A stretch of 64,000 bases of DNA, taken from contig CADCII010000019.1 in the NCBI GenBank assembly GCA_902801515.1, forward strand, positions 1 to 64,000, given 5' to 3'. This stretch comes from an uncultured Lachnospiraceae bacterium (lineage in GTDB: Bacteria; Bacillota; Clostridia; Lachnospirales; Lachnospiraceae). The position numbers and the translations under genes were made by a program. Positions within the stretch are counted from its first letter, which is position 1; every line of letters begins with the position of its first letter. Below the pieces are notes generated by a model. That model did not search any database, had not been told where the DNA came from, and saw nothing but the letters and a program-made list of their open reading frames with translations. Shown here one piece after another: positions 27,823-36,800 of this stretch.

Positions 27823-28119
27823 TTGGAAATCACGTACAAAAACAAGAAAATCGAAAAGGTTTGTACGGATGCCAGAACTGCGGAAAGAGCCTACGGACGG
27901 GAAATGGCCTGTAAGAAACACCAGCGTATAGATGAAATCAGCGCCTCGGAAACGATTGAGATGATGATACGGTTCCATATCGGCAGATGTCATCCTTTAA
28001 CGCAAAACAGGAAAGGACAATACGCAGTTGATCTTGTTCATCCGTACAGGTTAGTTTTTGAGAAAAATGGGAACGAGATCCAAATAGCCAACATTTTGGA
28101 AATTGTTGATTATCATTAG
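27823..28119 (+). CDS. higB: HigB/RelE-family toxin
   Basis: 98 residues from TTG 27823, the only start that keeps the full family N-terminus (LEITYKNKKIEKVC), with AGAGAGG just upstream. The C-terminal core RCHPLTQNRKGQYAVDLVHPYRLVFEK (in part) followed by IANILEIVDYH matches the HigB group of ribosome-dependent mRNA interferases. The antitoxin gene follows 32 bases later. Toxin-first order is usual for higBA, with autoregulation through the two palindromes upstream. Confidence 0.9.
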   Translation: MEITYKNKKIEKVCTDARTAERAYGREMACKKHQRIDEISASETIEMMIRFHIGRCHPLTQNRKGQYAVDLVHPYRLVFEKNGNEIQIANILEIVDYH

Positions 28120-28151
28120 ACATCAGGGTCACAGGCCAGGGAGGTAGCATA

Positions 28152-29204
28152 ATGGTTAAAAGCCGCACTTTTATAGCGACGCCACCTGGGGCAACGATTA
28201 AAGAGCAGTTGAGTGACAGGGGGATGAGCCAGAAAGAGTTTGCAGCCAGGATGGATATGTCTGAAAAGCATATAAGCAAGCTCATTAATGGTGAAGTACA
28301 GCTTACATCCGAGACAGCAGTCAGATTGGAAACGGTATTAGGCATTCCGGCTAAGTTTTGGAACAATCTCGAGGCAATTTACAGGGAGAAAATAATAAAA
28401 GCGGAAGCAGAGAATTCAATGGATGCTGATGTGGAAATCGCTAAACAATTTCCCTATGTTGAAATGGCGAAGTATGGATGGGTTCCAAATGCAAGAGAAA
28501 CAAAAGAGAAGGTTGTTAATCTTAGGAAATACTTTGAGGTAGTAAAACTTTCACTTCTTGATAATGAACAGATTACAAGAATTGCCTGCAGAAGACTGGC
28601 AATTACTGAGAAGAGTGATCTGGCGTTGATGGCATGGGCGCAGGAGGCAAAAATCAAGGCGCGCGATATCCATACTGCACCAATTAACATAAAGGAGTTG
28701 AATGCTGTAATACCTGAAATAAGAACAATGACACTTCTTAAGCCAGAGGAGTTTTCTCCGAAGATTGAAAGAAGTCTTGCAGAATGCGGAATCGCTCTTG
28801 TATTTCTTCCACATCTAAAAGGTTCATTTCTCCAAGGAGCCTCATTCATAGATGGGAAGAAGATTGTTGTCGGACTTACTGCCAGAGGAAAAGATGCAGA
28901 TAAGTTTTGGTTCAGTTTATTCCACGAATTGGCGCATATTGCTCTTGGTCATGTAGGACAGCCTGATGGTACATCTGAAGATGATGAGAATGCTGCTGAC
29001 AGATGGTCAGGTGATATGCTGATAAGAACTGAAGATTTCGATGCCTTCAAAAAAGACGGAGATTATTCTGAGAAAAGTGTACTTCAGTTTGCAGCAATTC
29101 AGGGGATTGCTCCTGGTATTGTAGTCGGAAGAATGCAGTTGGAACGATTGATAAAGTACAGCATGCTGAATCATCTAAAAGATAAATATGAATTAGCAAT
29201 ATAA
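28152..29204 (+). CDS. higA: HigA-like antitoxin fused to an ImmA/IrrE zinc-peptidase domain
   Basis: 350 residues, GGGAGG ribosome-binding site. The N-terminal ~100 residues are a HigA/VapI-type XRE helix-turn-helix (GMSQKEFAARMDMSEKHISKLINGE, in part, near residues 25-50). The C-terminal half carries FSLFHELAHIALGH near residues 255-268, the HExxH zinc site of the ImmA/IrrE (DUF955) family. Ordinary HigA is ~100 residues; this long form links DNA binding and toxin neutralisation to a protease domain, perhaps for self-cleavage or for release of the toxin. Codon use is more AT-rich than in the flanking genes, suggesting horizontal transfer. Confidence 0.88.
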   Translation: MVKSRTFIATPPGATIKEQLSDRGMSQKEFAARMDMSEKHISKLINGEVQLTSETAVRLETVLGIPAKFWNNLEAIYREKIIKAEAENSMDADVEIAKQFPYVEMAKYGWVPNARETKEKVVNLRKYFEVVKLSLLDNEQITRIACRRLAITEKSDLALMAWAQEAKIKARDIHTAPINIKELNAVIPEIRTMTLLKPEEFSPKIERSLAECGIALVFLPHLKGSFLQGASFIDGKKIVVGLTARGKDADKFWFSLFHELAHIALGHVGQPDGTSEDDENAADRWSGDMLIRTEDFDAFKKDGDYSEKSVLQFAAIQGIAPGIVVGRMQLERLIKYSMLNHLKDKYELAI

Positions 29205-29212
29205 AGCCGATA

Positions 29213-29242
29213 GAGCGGGAATCAGATTACGGATTCCCGCTC
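29213..29242. terminator. Hairpin between convergent higA and LacI-type gene
   Basis: Perfect 11-base stem GAGCGGGAATC / GATTCCCGCTC with an 8-base loop, overlapping the 3' end of the LacI-type gene. No strong T tract on either side, so termination is likely but not certain. Confidence 0.55.
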
Positions 29243-30391
29243 GATCAGTTTTGCGGAGCTTGTGATTCGAAGATAGGAAGACGCATGCTCTTCTCCGAAG
29301 AGGCTTCTGGCTGCGTGCATCCGTTCCGCCAGAATGTGCATGGCAAGCCGCCCGATCAGTTCCTTCTCAACACTGATGGTGGTGAGCGGCGGTTCGAAGA
29401 GAGTGCACAGAGGCATGTTATCGAATCCGATGATCGACACATCTTCCGGAACCCGGTATCCGTATGTTTTGAGCGCGCGTACGCAGGCAGCCGCAATGAT
29501 GTCGTTGTCTGCAAAATAAGCTTTCTGTGGTTTTCCGCCTTCTTCCAGCCATCTGCACATATCCTGGTAAGCCTGCTCGGAAGAACTTGCAACTTCTGTG
29601 ACTGGAAGTTCTTTATCCTGTGAGATACCGGCTTCAAGACGCGCTTTCCTCACGCCGGCTTCCCGTTCGTCAAAACTGTCGACCCTTGTGCGGGAGCGAA
29701 GATATCCGACATCATCAAAACCCTTATCCAGAAGGTAGCGCACAGCCCGGTAAGCCCCGCGCAGATTGTCGGAGACGATGCAGTCCACATCTACCATGGA
29801 GGTTGCGTTATCTACAAGACACAGGGGGATATCACTGCGCTGACGGTTCATTTCCAGATACCTGCGGATATGCTTGTCACGGATCTCCGTCGCAAGTATG
29901 ATCATGCCGTTCACATCCTGGGACAGGGCGTCAAACTGAGCTCCCCAGTCTTTGTCCGTTTCAAAATAACTGACCAGTACGTTGAATCCCAGTTCTTTTG
30001 CATGAGCTTCGATTCCCTTCAGGACAAATGAATAGAAGGAAGTCTCATTTACGGCCATACCTGTATCGACAAAGATAACAAAGCGGATATTGCCGCGGGA
30101 GATGGGGATTGATCCGGGACCGCCTGATTCAGGGAAGTTTACAGCATCCGGTTGTCCGGCGAGTGCAGCAGCTTCAGAAAAATTTGATAGAGAAGTTTCG
30201 CCAGACATGCCTGAAGCGGAAGCAGACTTCTTGCGGTACGGCCCGCGCATTCCCTTATACCCCAATCGTTTCGCTTCATCCAGAATTCTCTGGCGTGTCT
30301 CATCACTCACGCCTTCACGCCCGTTCAGTGCGATAGAAACCGCGGAAGGAGAGACACCAAGCATCTTCGCCAGTTCTTTAGCAGTGATCAT
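29222..30391 (-). CDS. LacI-family transcriptional regulator (probable araA regulator)
   Basis: 389 residues from ATG 30391; a TTG at 30397 is closer to the AAAGGA site and possible. The helix-turn-helix is TAKELAKMLGVSPSAVSIALNGREG (in part, residues ~3-27), with the LacI hinge near KRLGYKG. An unusually long linker of about 55 residues (52-105) precedes the periplasmic-binding-protein-like domain (FVIFVDTGMAVNETSFYSFVLKGIE, in part). The effector is not known. It is transcribed away from araA and shares the 330-base intergenic region with repeated ACTAAATTC sites, so a role as arabinose or pentose regulator is likely (inference). Confidence 0.85.
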   Translation of the reverse strand: MITAKELAKMLGVSPSAVSIALNGREGVSDETRQRILDEAKRLGYKGMRGPYRKKSASASGMSGETSLSNFSEAAALAGQPDAVNFPESGGPGSIPISRGNIRFVIFVDTGMAVNETSFYSFVLKGIEAHAKELGFNVLVSYFETDKDWGAQFDALSQDVNGMIILATEIRDKHIRRYLEMNRQRSDIPLCLVDNATSMVDVDCIVSDNLRGAYRAVRYLLDKGFDDVGYLRSRTRVDSFDEREAGVRKARLEAGISQDKELPVTEVASSSEQAYQDMCRWLEEGGKPQKAYFADNDIIAAACVRALKTYGYRVPEDVSIIGFDNMPLCTLFEPPLTTISVEKELIGRLAMHILAERMHAARSLFGEEHASSYLRITSSAKLIERESVI

Positions 30392-30508
30392 AATCAATTA
30401 ATTCCTTTCATAGAGTCTTCGTAATCGAGTATTCATGACCGAGTTTTAATGATCAAGTTCCAAATAGCTGATATAAATACGAATTCGAGTTGTCCAGAAA
30501 GATCAATC

Positions 30509-30681
30509 AACTAAATTCAACTAAATTCTAAACCATTTTACGAAAAGAGTAAAGAAGAAAAATATACAGAAATCATTGACAGATAAAGGGTTTGCAAGTA
30601 TATTGAAATCATCAGAGCAACAGCGTCTGGGAAAATGAATGAGACTAAATTCGAAACCCGCAGTTATTAATTTAGTAAATT
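30509..30681 (+). promoter_or_regulatory. araA promoter with repeated operator-like sites
   Basis: A near-consensus promoter: TTGACA 30576-30581, 17 bases, TATATT 30599-30604. Around it are AACTAAATTC twice in tandem (30509-30518, 30519-30528), ACTAAATTC at 30644-30652 and the palindrome AATTTA-G-TAAATT at 30669-30681, which includes the same half-site inverted. They are candidates for LacI-type regulator binding upstream and in the leader. Confidence 0.6.
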
Positions 30682-30721
30682 CATTTTCGCGGACAGATTT
30701 AAGGAGAGCGTGAGGACTATT

Positions 30722-32073
30722 ATGGCAAAGGAAAAGATCTATTTTATCGTAGGAAGCCAGGATCTGTACGGTGAAGAGTGCCTGAAGCAGGTCGCTGCTG
30801 ATACCAAAGAGATGGTTGACTTTCTGAACAGCAAGATGGGTGAAGTTGTTGACATCGAGCTTCTTCCGACTGTCGAGACTTCTGAAGGCTGCATCAAGGA
30901 TATGCGCATCGTTGAGAATGATGACGACTGCGTCGGCGTTATCACATGGATGCATACCTTCTCACCGGCCAAGATGTGGATCAAGGGACTCCAGATCCTC
31001 AGCAAGCCGCTGCTTCACCTTCATACTCAGGCCAATGAGAAGCTTCCGTACGATACGATCGATATGGACTTCATGAACCTGAACCAGGCTGCCCATGGCG
31101 ACAGAGAGTACGGATTCATCGTATCCCGCCTGGACATTCCTCATCAGGTAGTTGCAGGCTACTACAAGCATGACGACGTAGTGGACAAGATCCGCAAGTT
31201 CGCGGAAGTTGCCAAGGCGATCGCATTTTCATCCAGTACGGCTGGGAGACAAACTACTATGCACTGGGTGATCTGGTCAAGATCATCAACGAAGTGACGG
31301 ATGCAGAAGTCGACAGCAAGATGGAAGAGTACACTTCCAAGTACACAATGAAGACTTCCAACATCGAAGCAGTCCGCGAGCAGGCGAAGTACGAAGTCGG
31401 ATTCGACAAATTCCTGGCAGAAACCGGCATCGGCGCATTTACCGATACCTTCCAGGACCTGTACGGATTGAAGCAGCTTCCGGGAATCGCAGCACAGAAC
31501 CTGATGGGAAGAGGCATCGGCTTCGGACCAGAAGGCGACTACAAGATCGCTGCATTCTCCGCAGTACTGATGAAGATGGCAGAAAACCGCGAGGGAAGCA
31601 CCGGATTCATCGAGGACTACACCTACGACCTGACCGAGGGTGAAGAGCTTGAGCTTGCATCCCATATGCTGGAGGTTCCGGTATCCTTCGCAGCAATCCC
31701 GCTTGGAATCGGCAACAAGGAAGACCCGGCCCGCCTGATTTTCGACGGTGTCACCGGAGATGCGATCCAGGTCACACTGGTAGACATGGGCGACCATTTC
31801 CGCATCATCTGCGCTGACATCGAGATGGTCAAGCAGCCCAAGCCGATGCCGAAGCTCCCGGTAGCCCGCATCATGTATCGCCATAAGCCCAACTTCGCGA
31901 TCGGAACCGCAGCATGGTGCTACGCAGGCGGCGCACACCACTCCGTCGTATCCACGGCCCTGACCAAAGAAGACATCGCGAACTTCGCACGCTTCACCGG
32001 CACCGAGCTTATCATCATCGACGAGAACACCACCGAAGCAGACCTGCTGAAGTTCTGCGGAAGAAAATTCTGA
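30722..32073 (+). pseudogene. araA: L-arabinose isomerase, disrupted
   Basis: The first ~168 codons (to ~31224) are normal AraA: YFIVGSQDLYGEE, TWMHTFSPAKMWI, IDMDFMNLNQAAHGDREYGF. The frame then breaks. AraA resumes at ~31231 in another frame with IQYGWETNYYALGDLVKI and runs to 32073. About 27 residues expected between the halves, including the FGDNMR-x-VAVTEGDK block, are absent, so a deletion rather than a single-base error explains it. In the second half the segment between HMLEV and PLGIG is shorter than in other AraA proteins and lacks the metal-binding His, and the C-terminus is ~8 residues short. Glu in FIEDYTY and HMLEV and the AGGAHH His remain. The promoter still looks intact. Confidence 0.8.
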
Positions 32074-32082
32074 AAAGCTTGT

Positions 32083-32107
32083 TGAACAAGTGCCTGACAC
32101 TTGTTTA
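32083..32107 (+). repeat. Dispersed palindromic repeat, copy e
   Basis: Variant TGAACAAGTG-CCTGA-CACTTGTTTA, nine bases after the araA stop codon. Confidence 0.8.
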
Positions 32108-32119
32108 AGATATGAATAG

Positions 32120-32157
32120 AGACCAGGGCCCCGTGCAGTTGCACGGGGCCCTGGTCT
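32120..32157. terminator. Very strong hairpin between convergent araA and ddh
   Basis: Perfect 18-base GC-rich stem (left arm 32120-32137, right arm 32140-32157) with only two unpaired bases. No T tract on either strand; probably a bidirectional transcription stop or mRNA-stabilising structure. It sits between repeat copies e and f. Confidence 0.7.
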
Positions 32158-32168
32158 GCGCAAGTGAA

Positions 32169-32193
32169 TGAACAAGTGACAGGCACTTGTTCA
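32169..32193 (+). repeat. Dispersed palindromic repeat, copy f
   Basis: Perfect form identical to copy d; it lies 25 bases beyond the 3' end of ddh. Confidence 0.9.
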
Positions 32194-32218
32194 CCACAGT
32201 CACCTGCTCAAACTCTTC

Positions 32219-33196
32219 TTACAGCCAGTGTGCCCGCAGCCAGTCTTCCTCGCAGGGACTGAGGTACTTCGGCGCGATGTCGAACATCGTCTTTGCGCCG
32301 GTCATGCCTTCCTGGTTCATGCGGTAAGCCGCCCTTGCAGCTGCTGCGATGACAGAGCCGGTGAATTCAGGGTTGGAATCCAGCTTCAGGCTGTACTCGA
32401 TCACATGCTTGTTCTCGCCGGTCTGTCCGGAGTAGATCACGGAACCGCCGTGCGGAAGAGCACTGTGGGAAGCCTTCATCTCTTCTTCAGTGATGAATGT
32501 GACCGTGGTGTCATAGTCGGCGAAGTAGTTCGGCATCTCTTTGATCTCTTTCTCGATGCGCGCCTTGTCTGCACCGTCTTCCGCGACAACATAGCACTCA
32601 CGGGTATGCTTTTGGCGGGTGGTCAGTTCAGGGTTGGAGCCGGAGCGAACCGCTTCCAGAGAAGCCTCTACCGGAACCGTATACTGACGGGCATCCTTGA
32701 CACCTTCGATTCGGCGGATCGCATCAGAATGCCCCTGGGAGACGCCTCTTCCCCAGAAGGTATAGTCTTTGCCGTCCGGAAGCACGGAGTGCGCATACAG
32801 ACGCGCGATCGAGAACATACCCGGATCCCATCCGCAGGAGATCACGCCGATCTTGCCGGCACCGGATGCGGCCGCATCGACAGCAGCAAAATGAGTCGGA
32901 ATATTAGCGTGTGTATCAAAACTGTCCACAACATTGAACATCGACGTATACTGAGGTGTCTGGACCGGGAGATCAGTAGCACTGCCGCCGCAGAGCACCA
33001 GCACATCGATCTCGTCCTTCATTGACGCGAGGTCATCAATGCTGCATACTTTAGCAGAAGGAGTAGCAATCGTCAGCGTCTTCGGATCACGTCTTGTGAA
33101 AACAGCGACCAGTTCCTGATCTGCGTTAGCGTTGACGGCCTTCTCAACACCCTTCCCCAGGTTTCCGTACCCCAGGATGCCGATTCTAATACTCAT
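32219..33196 (-). CDS. ddh: meso-Diaminopimelate D-dehydrogenase
   Basis: 325 residues. N-terminal IGILGYGNLGKGVEKAV gives the dinucleotide-binding loop, FTRRDP the NADP-selective basic pair, and CGGSATDLPVQTPQYTSMFNVVDSFDTH (in part) the conserved catalytic core; FWGRGVSQGHSDAIRRIEGV (in part) is also diagnostic. It makes meso-diaminopimelate from tetrahydrodipicolinate in one step for lysine and peptidoglycan. GGAGG precedes the start, and a TATAAT lies upstream on the minus strand (33230-33235). Monocistronic, convergent with araA. Confidence 0.95.
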   Translation of the reverse strand: MSIRIGILGYGNLGKGVEKAVNANADQELVAVFTRRDPKTLTIATPSAKVCSIDDLASMKDEIDVLVLCGGSATDLPVQTPQYTSMFNVVDSFDTHANIPTHFAAVDAAASGAGKIGVISCGWDPGMFSIARLYAHSVLPDGKDYTFWGRGVSQGHSDAIRRIEGVKDARQYTVPVEASLEAVRSGSNPELTTRQKHTRECYVVAEDGADKARIEKEIKEMPNYFADYDTTVTFITEEEMKASHSALPHGGSVIYSGQTGENKHVIEYSLKLDSNPEFTGSVIAAAARAAYRMNQEGMTGAKTMFDIAPKYLSPCEEDWLRAHWL

Positions 33197-33866
33197 AAGA
33201 TATTACCTCCAATAGAAACAACCCAAAACATTATAACTGCAAATATTTTAATGAATCCGTCCCTTCATTACAAGACAAATATGCCTGTTGCGTATATCGA
33301 TAAAGTATGGAGGCTGGTTCATTCCGGGAATAGCCGCCGTAAATGAGAGATCAGAAGGAAATGAATCTGATGGATGATAAAACACCCCTTCCGGATGAGG
33401 ATGGAAAGCCAGAAGACAGTAATATAATAAACACTATACACACAACACACACAAGTATAACATGAAGAATGCGTGCCGCACGTATAACGATAATATCGGC
33501 CTGAATGAAGGATCTGTTGCCTGGGATCATATCATCAATAATCGTCGGACGTATGCTTTGGACTACACCGTTTGATCCATCACCTGGCCAAGATGCAGGG
33601 ATACGGGTCAGACTTCTGGAGCCGCATGCATATGATGTGACTGCAATTGTGATGGCATTGAATATAAATAATAAAACGAGATTGGCCATAGGGCTGATAC
33701 CGTTCTTTTTGTGCCCGTTTTAACGGATTAAACACCATCTGTTTAAGCGAAATAGTTGGAAAAGTAATCAATTATAATGTATATTATTTATACGAAGTGC
33801 AATCTGAATAAGTATGACAAGTGGAATCAGGACAAACGGCAGTATTTATACACTGCTGGAAAGAAT
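33197..33866. other. Gene-poor intergenic region upstream of the first giant gene
   Basis: AT-rich sequence containing the ddh promoter at its left end and a TATAAT at 33773-33778 near its right end, with no good -35 box. A minus-strand frame at 33351-33689 and short plus-strand frames (for example 33462-33575, a 37-residue peptide containing SVAWDHIINNRRTYALDYTV) have no convincing ribosome-binding sites. They may be remnants of a decayed gene, but I cannot identify it. Confidence 0.5.
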
Positions 33867-36800
33867 ATGAATAAAAAAGACCATTTATTTGATAAGTACA
33901 AAAAGCTAAGTCCCGGGAAGAAAAGCCTTTGGAAAATCCTGGCAGGCATGATGGCTGTCATAGTTACTTTTGTAACGACTTACAGTCTTATTTTGCCTGC
34001 CATTACTGTATCTGTTGATCAGTTTGAAGAAGTACCTGGATTGTATCTGGACGAGGAAGACTACGGATACGAGATCGTGGAAGATAAAGAAGAGATGCCG
34101 GAATCGTCTCTCACGACTGTTGGTGAATCAGCAGTGGACACCGGGATGGAAGGTATATGGGATGAAGAATTCATAGAGGATGAAGATCCACTGACAGAAA
34201 CAGAATCGGAGTTGGAAGAGGCCGGGATTAATCCGGCACCGGAAACTGGAGTTGAGCCTGAAACTCAAGTTGAGACCAAGATCGCAGCTGAGGTCGAGAC
34301 GGAGGTCGAATCTGAATCGGAGACCAAGATCGCGGCTGACACTGAGACTGCGGATAAGTCTGAGACTGGTGCAGAATCAGAGATTGAGTTTGCGGCAGAA
34401 ACAGAGACGGAGTTTGCAACAGAGGCTGAGGTGGAAACTGAGGCGGAAACCGAAGTACAGCCGCTCAGCCCGGCTCAGGTGTTCTATGACAGAGCCGAAG
34501 GGATCCGTGTCATTGTCAATGCTCCGGAAGGTGCATTCCCGGAAGGGACAACCATGACGGTCAACCGGGTGGAAGATAAAGAGATCCTGCAGGGCATAGA
34601 GCAGGCGGCAGTTACAGAAGCAACCAGAATCAGCCGGGTGGAGGCAGTCGATATCTGTTTCCTCGGCAAAGACGGAGAAGAGATCGAACCACAGCAGCCA
34701 ATCAGCGTCCGCCTGGTGACAGAAGTCAGCAAACCGGAGGAAGAAGCGATTGTCGTTCATATGGATGACAACGGACAGACGGAGACCTTCGACGATGCTT
34801 CGGTCAAAACAAAAGGAAACAGTGAAGAAGTCGTATCTTTCGAGGCAGAACACTTCTCGGTGTACGCTGTTGTCTATACAGTGGACTTCCACTACGAAGT
34901 AAACGGGAAAATGTTTGAATTCAGCATTCCTGGGGGCGGGTTTGCGTCATTCTACAAGATAGTGGAAGTGCTGGGTATAGCAAGAATTGGTGTGAACACA
35001 GCTAATGCAGGTAAAAATGTGTCTGCTGAGGCGAAAAATGTGTCTGAAAACGATGAAAACACTGCTGATTCGGATGCCTGCAATGTAGGGAAAGAGACTG
35101 GTGTAGAAGAAAATGATGTGAACACCGGCAGCGGTTACGGAGAGGGCATCAGCCTAAATAATGTAAAGATCAACGAGGCGACGAGAGAGTTTGTAGCGGA
35201 TATCGCGAGCGTTGAATTCAGTAATCCTGAGTTTGTGTGGGTCGGGAAGGTTGATGAGGCGACCACTGTTGGCGGACTGAAGGAAGCCAATGGGTTGGAG
35301 GTTCAATACAGTGCAGAACTGACAGAAGAGCAGATTACAGAGATCAATGGAACAGTAGTCGAGTCCGGAGATTGGGTTTTGTTTAGTATGCTTCCGTTTG
35401 CCAGTGAAGAAAGACTGACGGTTACCATGAAGAATGGTGAGACATTCACAATCCGTGTTATGGATGCGCAGACAGAACCAGATGCTCTTAGGGATTCCGC
35501 ATCAGAAACTACAAGTGTAACGGTCAACAAAGAATGGTACGATGGAAACACTATCATTACAGATGCAGACCTGCTTGAAGGACTTTCTGCGAGAGTACAG
35601 CTTGTCCGCTACCGTGAAGAAAACTCCGTTACTAAGGTGCATCTTTGTTATGCAAGGGGTAAAGGTGATTGGGTCGAGAAAACAACGACTGAAGTTCCAC
35701 AGGAAAGCAATGTTTCTGTGCACATCCAGGCGAATCAATATATAGAAATAGCAGAGTTTGATGAGGTTATAACAGATAAGTATCCATATGATCTGCCGTT
35801 TAATGCTTTAGGTTCCGGAACCGATTTCAATGTTACACTGAACACAGTAGGGAAATCGGATATATATCTTGTTTTCAGATATAATGATGCAACCGTATCT
35901 GATTTTTCCTATGTTCCTGCGCAGGGTACTTCTCCTTCCGGGCCGGTGATGGACCCGACATTTTCGGAAGAAATCGTCAGAGAATTAAATGCCGATAATA
36001 ATTGGGAAGCAACGTTCGCTGATCTTCCATCTGAAGGAGATGCGGATGGCGTGCATTATAAGTACAGTTATGGCGTAAGAGAAATCAGCAATACTAAGGG
36101 TTACATGTTTTCAAACTACGGAACCGTTGGTGTCAATGAATCTGATTCTTCTTCGAACGTTCCTGCCAGTCTGCCTGCAAGTTCCATTACTATGCAAAAT
36201 ATTAAAGTACAGCCGGGAACTCTGAGGCTGCTCAAGACATCCGACTATGATGGCGCGGATGCTGCAGAAAAAACCTACAGAATTGCATTGAAGGATCAAG
36301 ACGGCATATACATGAATCAGGATGGTACAGAGGCGGAAGGCACGGATCCGGTCTGGATTGAATTTAAAAATGGAGACGAGAAAACCTGGAATAATATACC
36401 TGCCGGAAAATATACGATAGAGGAAGAGGATGCTTCTGTCGAGGGCCTTTCTTGGACAAGCCTGGTAATTGATGCGAGTGGAGACATATCAAAAGATAAT
36501 ACGGTCACTGTTCTGCCCGACCATACCCCGACTGCGGCAACAGTATCGAACACCTATTCCGAACCTGTAGATATATCCCTCGTGAAAACATGGGATTCCA
36601 ACGTCAGTGATGATATGGCGTGGGAAGCTACTTTTGTACTTGAAGAACTTGAATATCTGTATGACAGCAGCTATTCTGCCGAAAAGGCACATGATGACGC
36701 CGACCATTCCAACGCATGGGAAGAAGTTAAACCTCGGACCGTTTTTACGGTATCAAATGATTCCGAGGATATCCCGGAGCTTTCAAATCTACCGAGATTC

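Noticed and set aside
33351-33689. Minus-strand frame encoding a 112-residue peptide with two hydrophobic segments
   Set aside because: No ribosome-binding site and no recognisable family; overlaps equally plausible fragments on the plus strand, so I left it as part of an unresolved region.
34225-34460. Repeated Glu/Thr codons as a possible CRISPR or satellite array
   Set aside because: The units are coding, irregular in length and have no spacers; similar tracts recur in the other giants at the same protein position.
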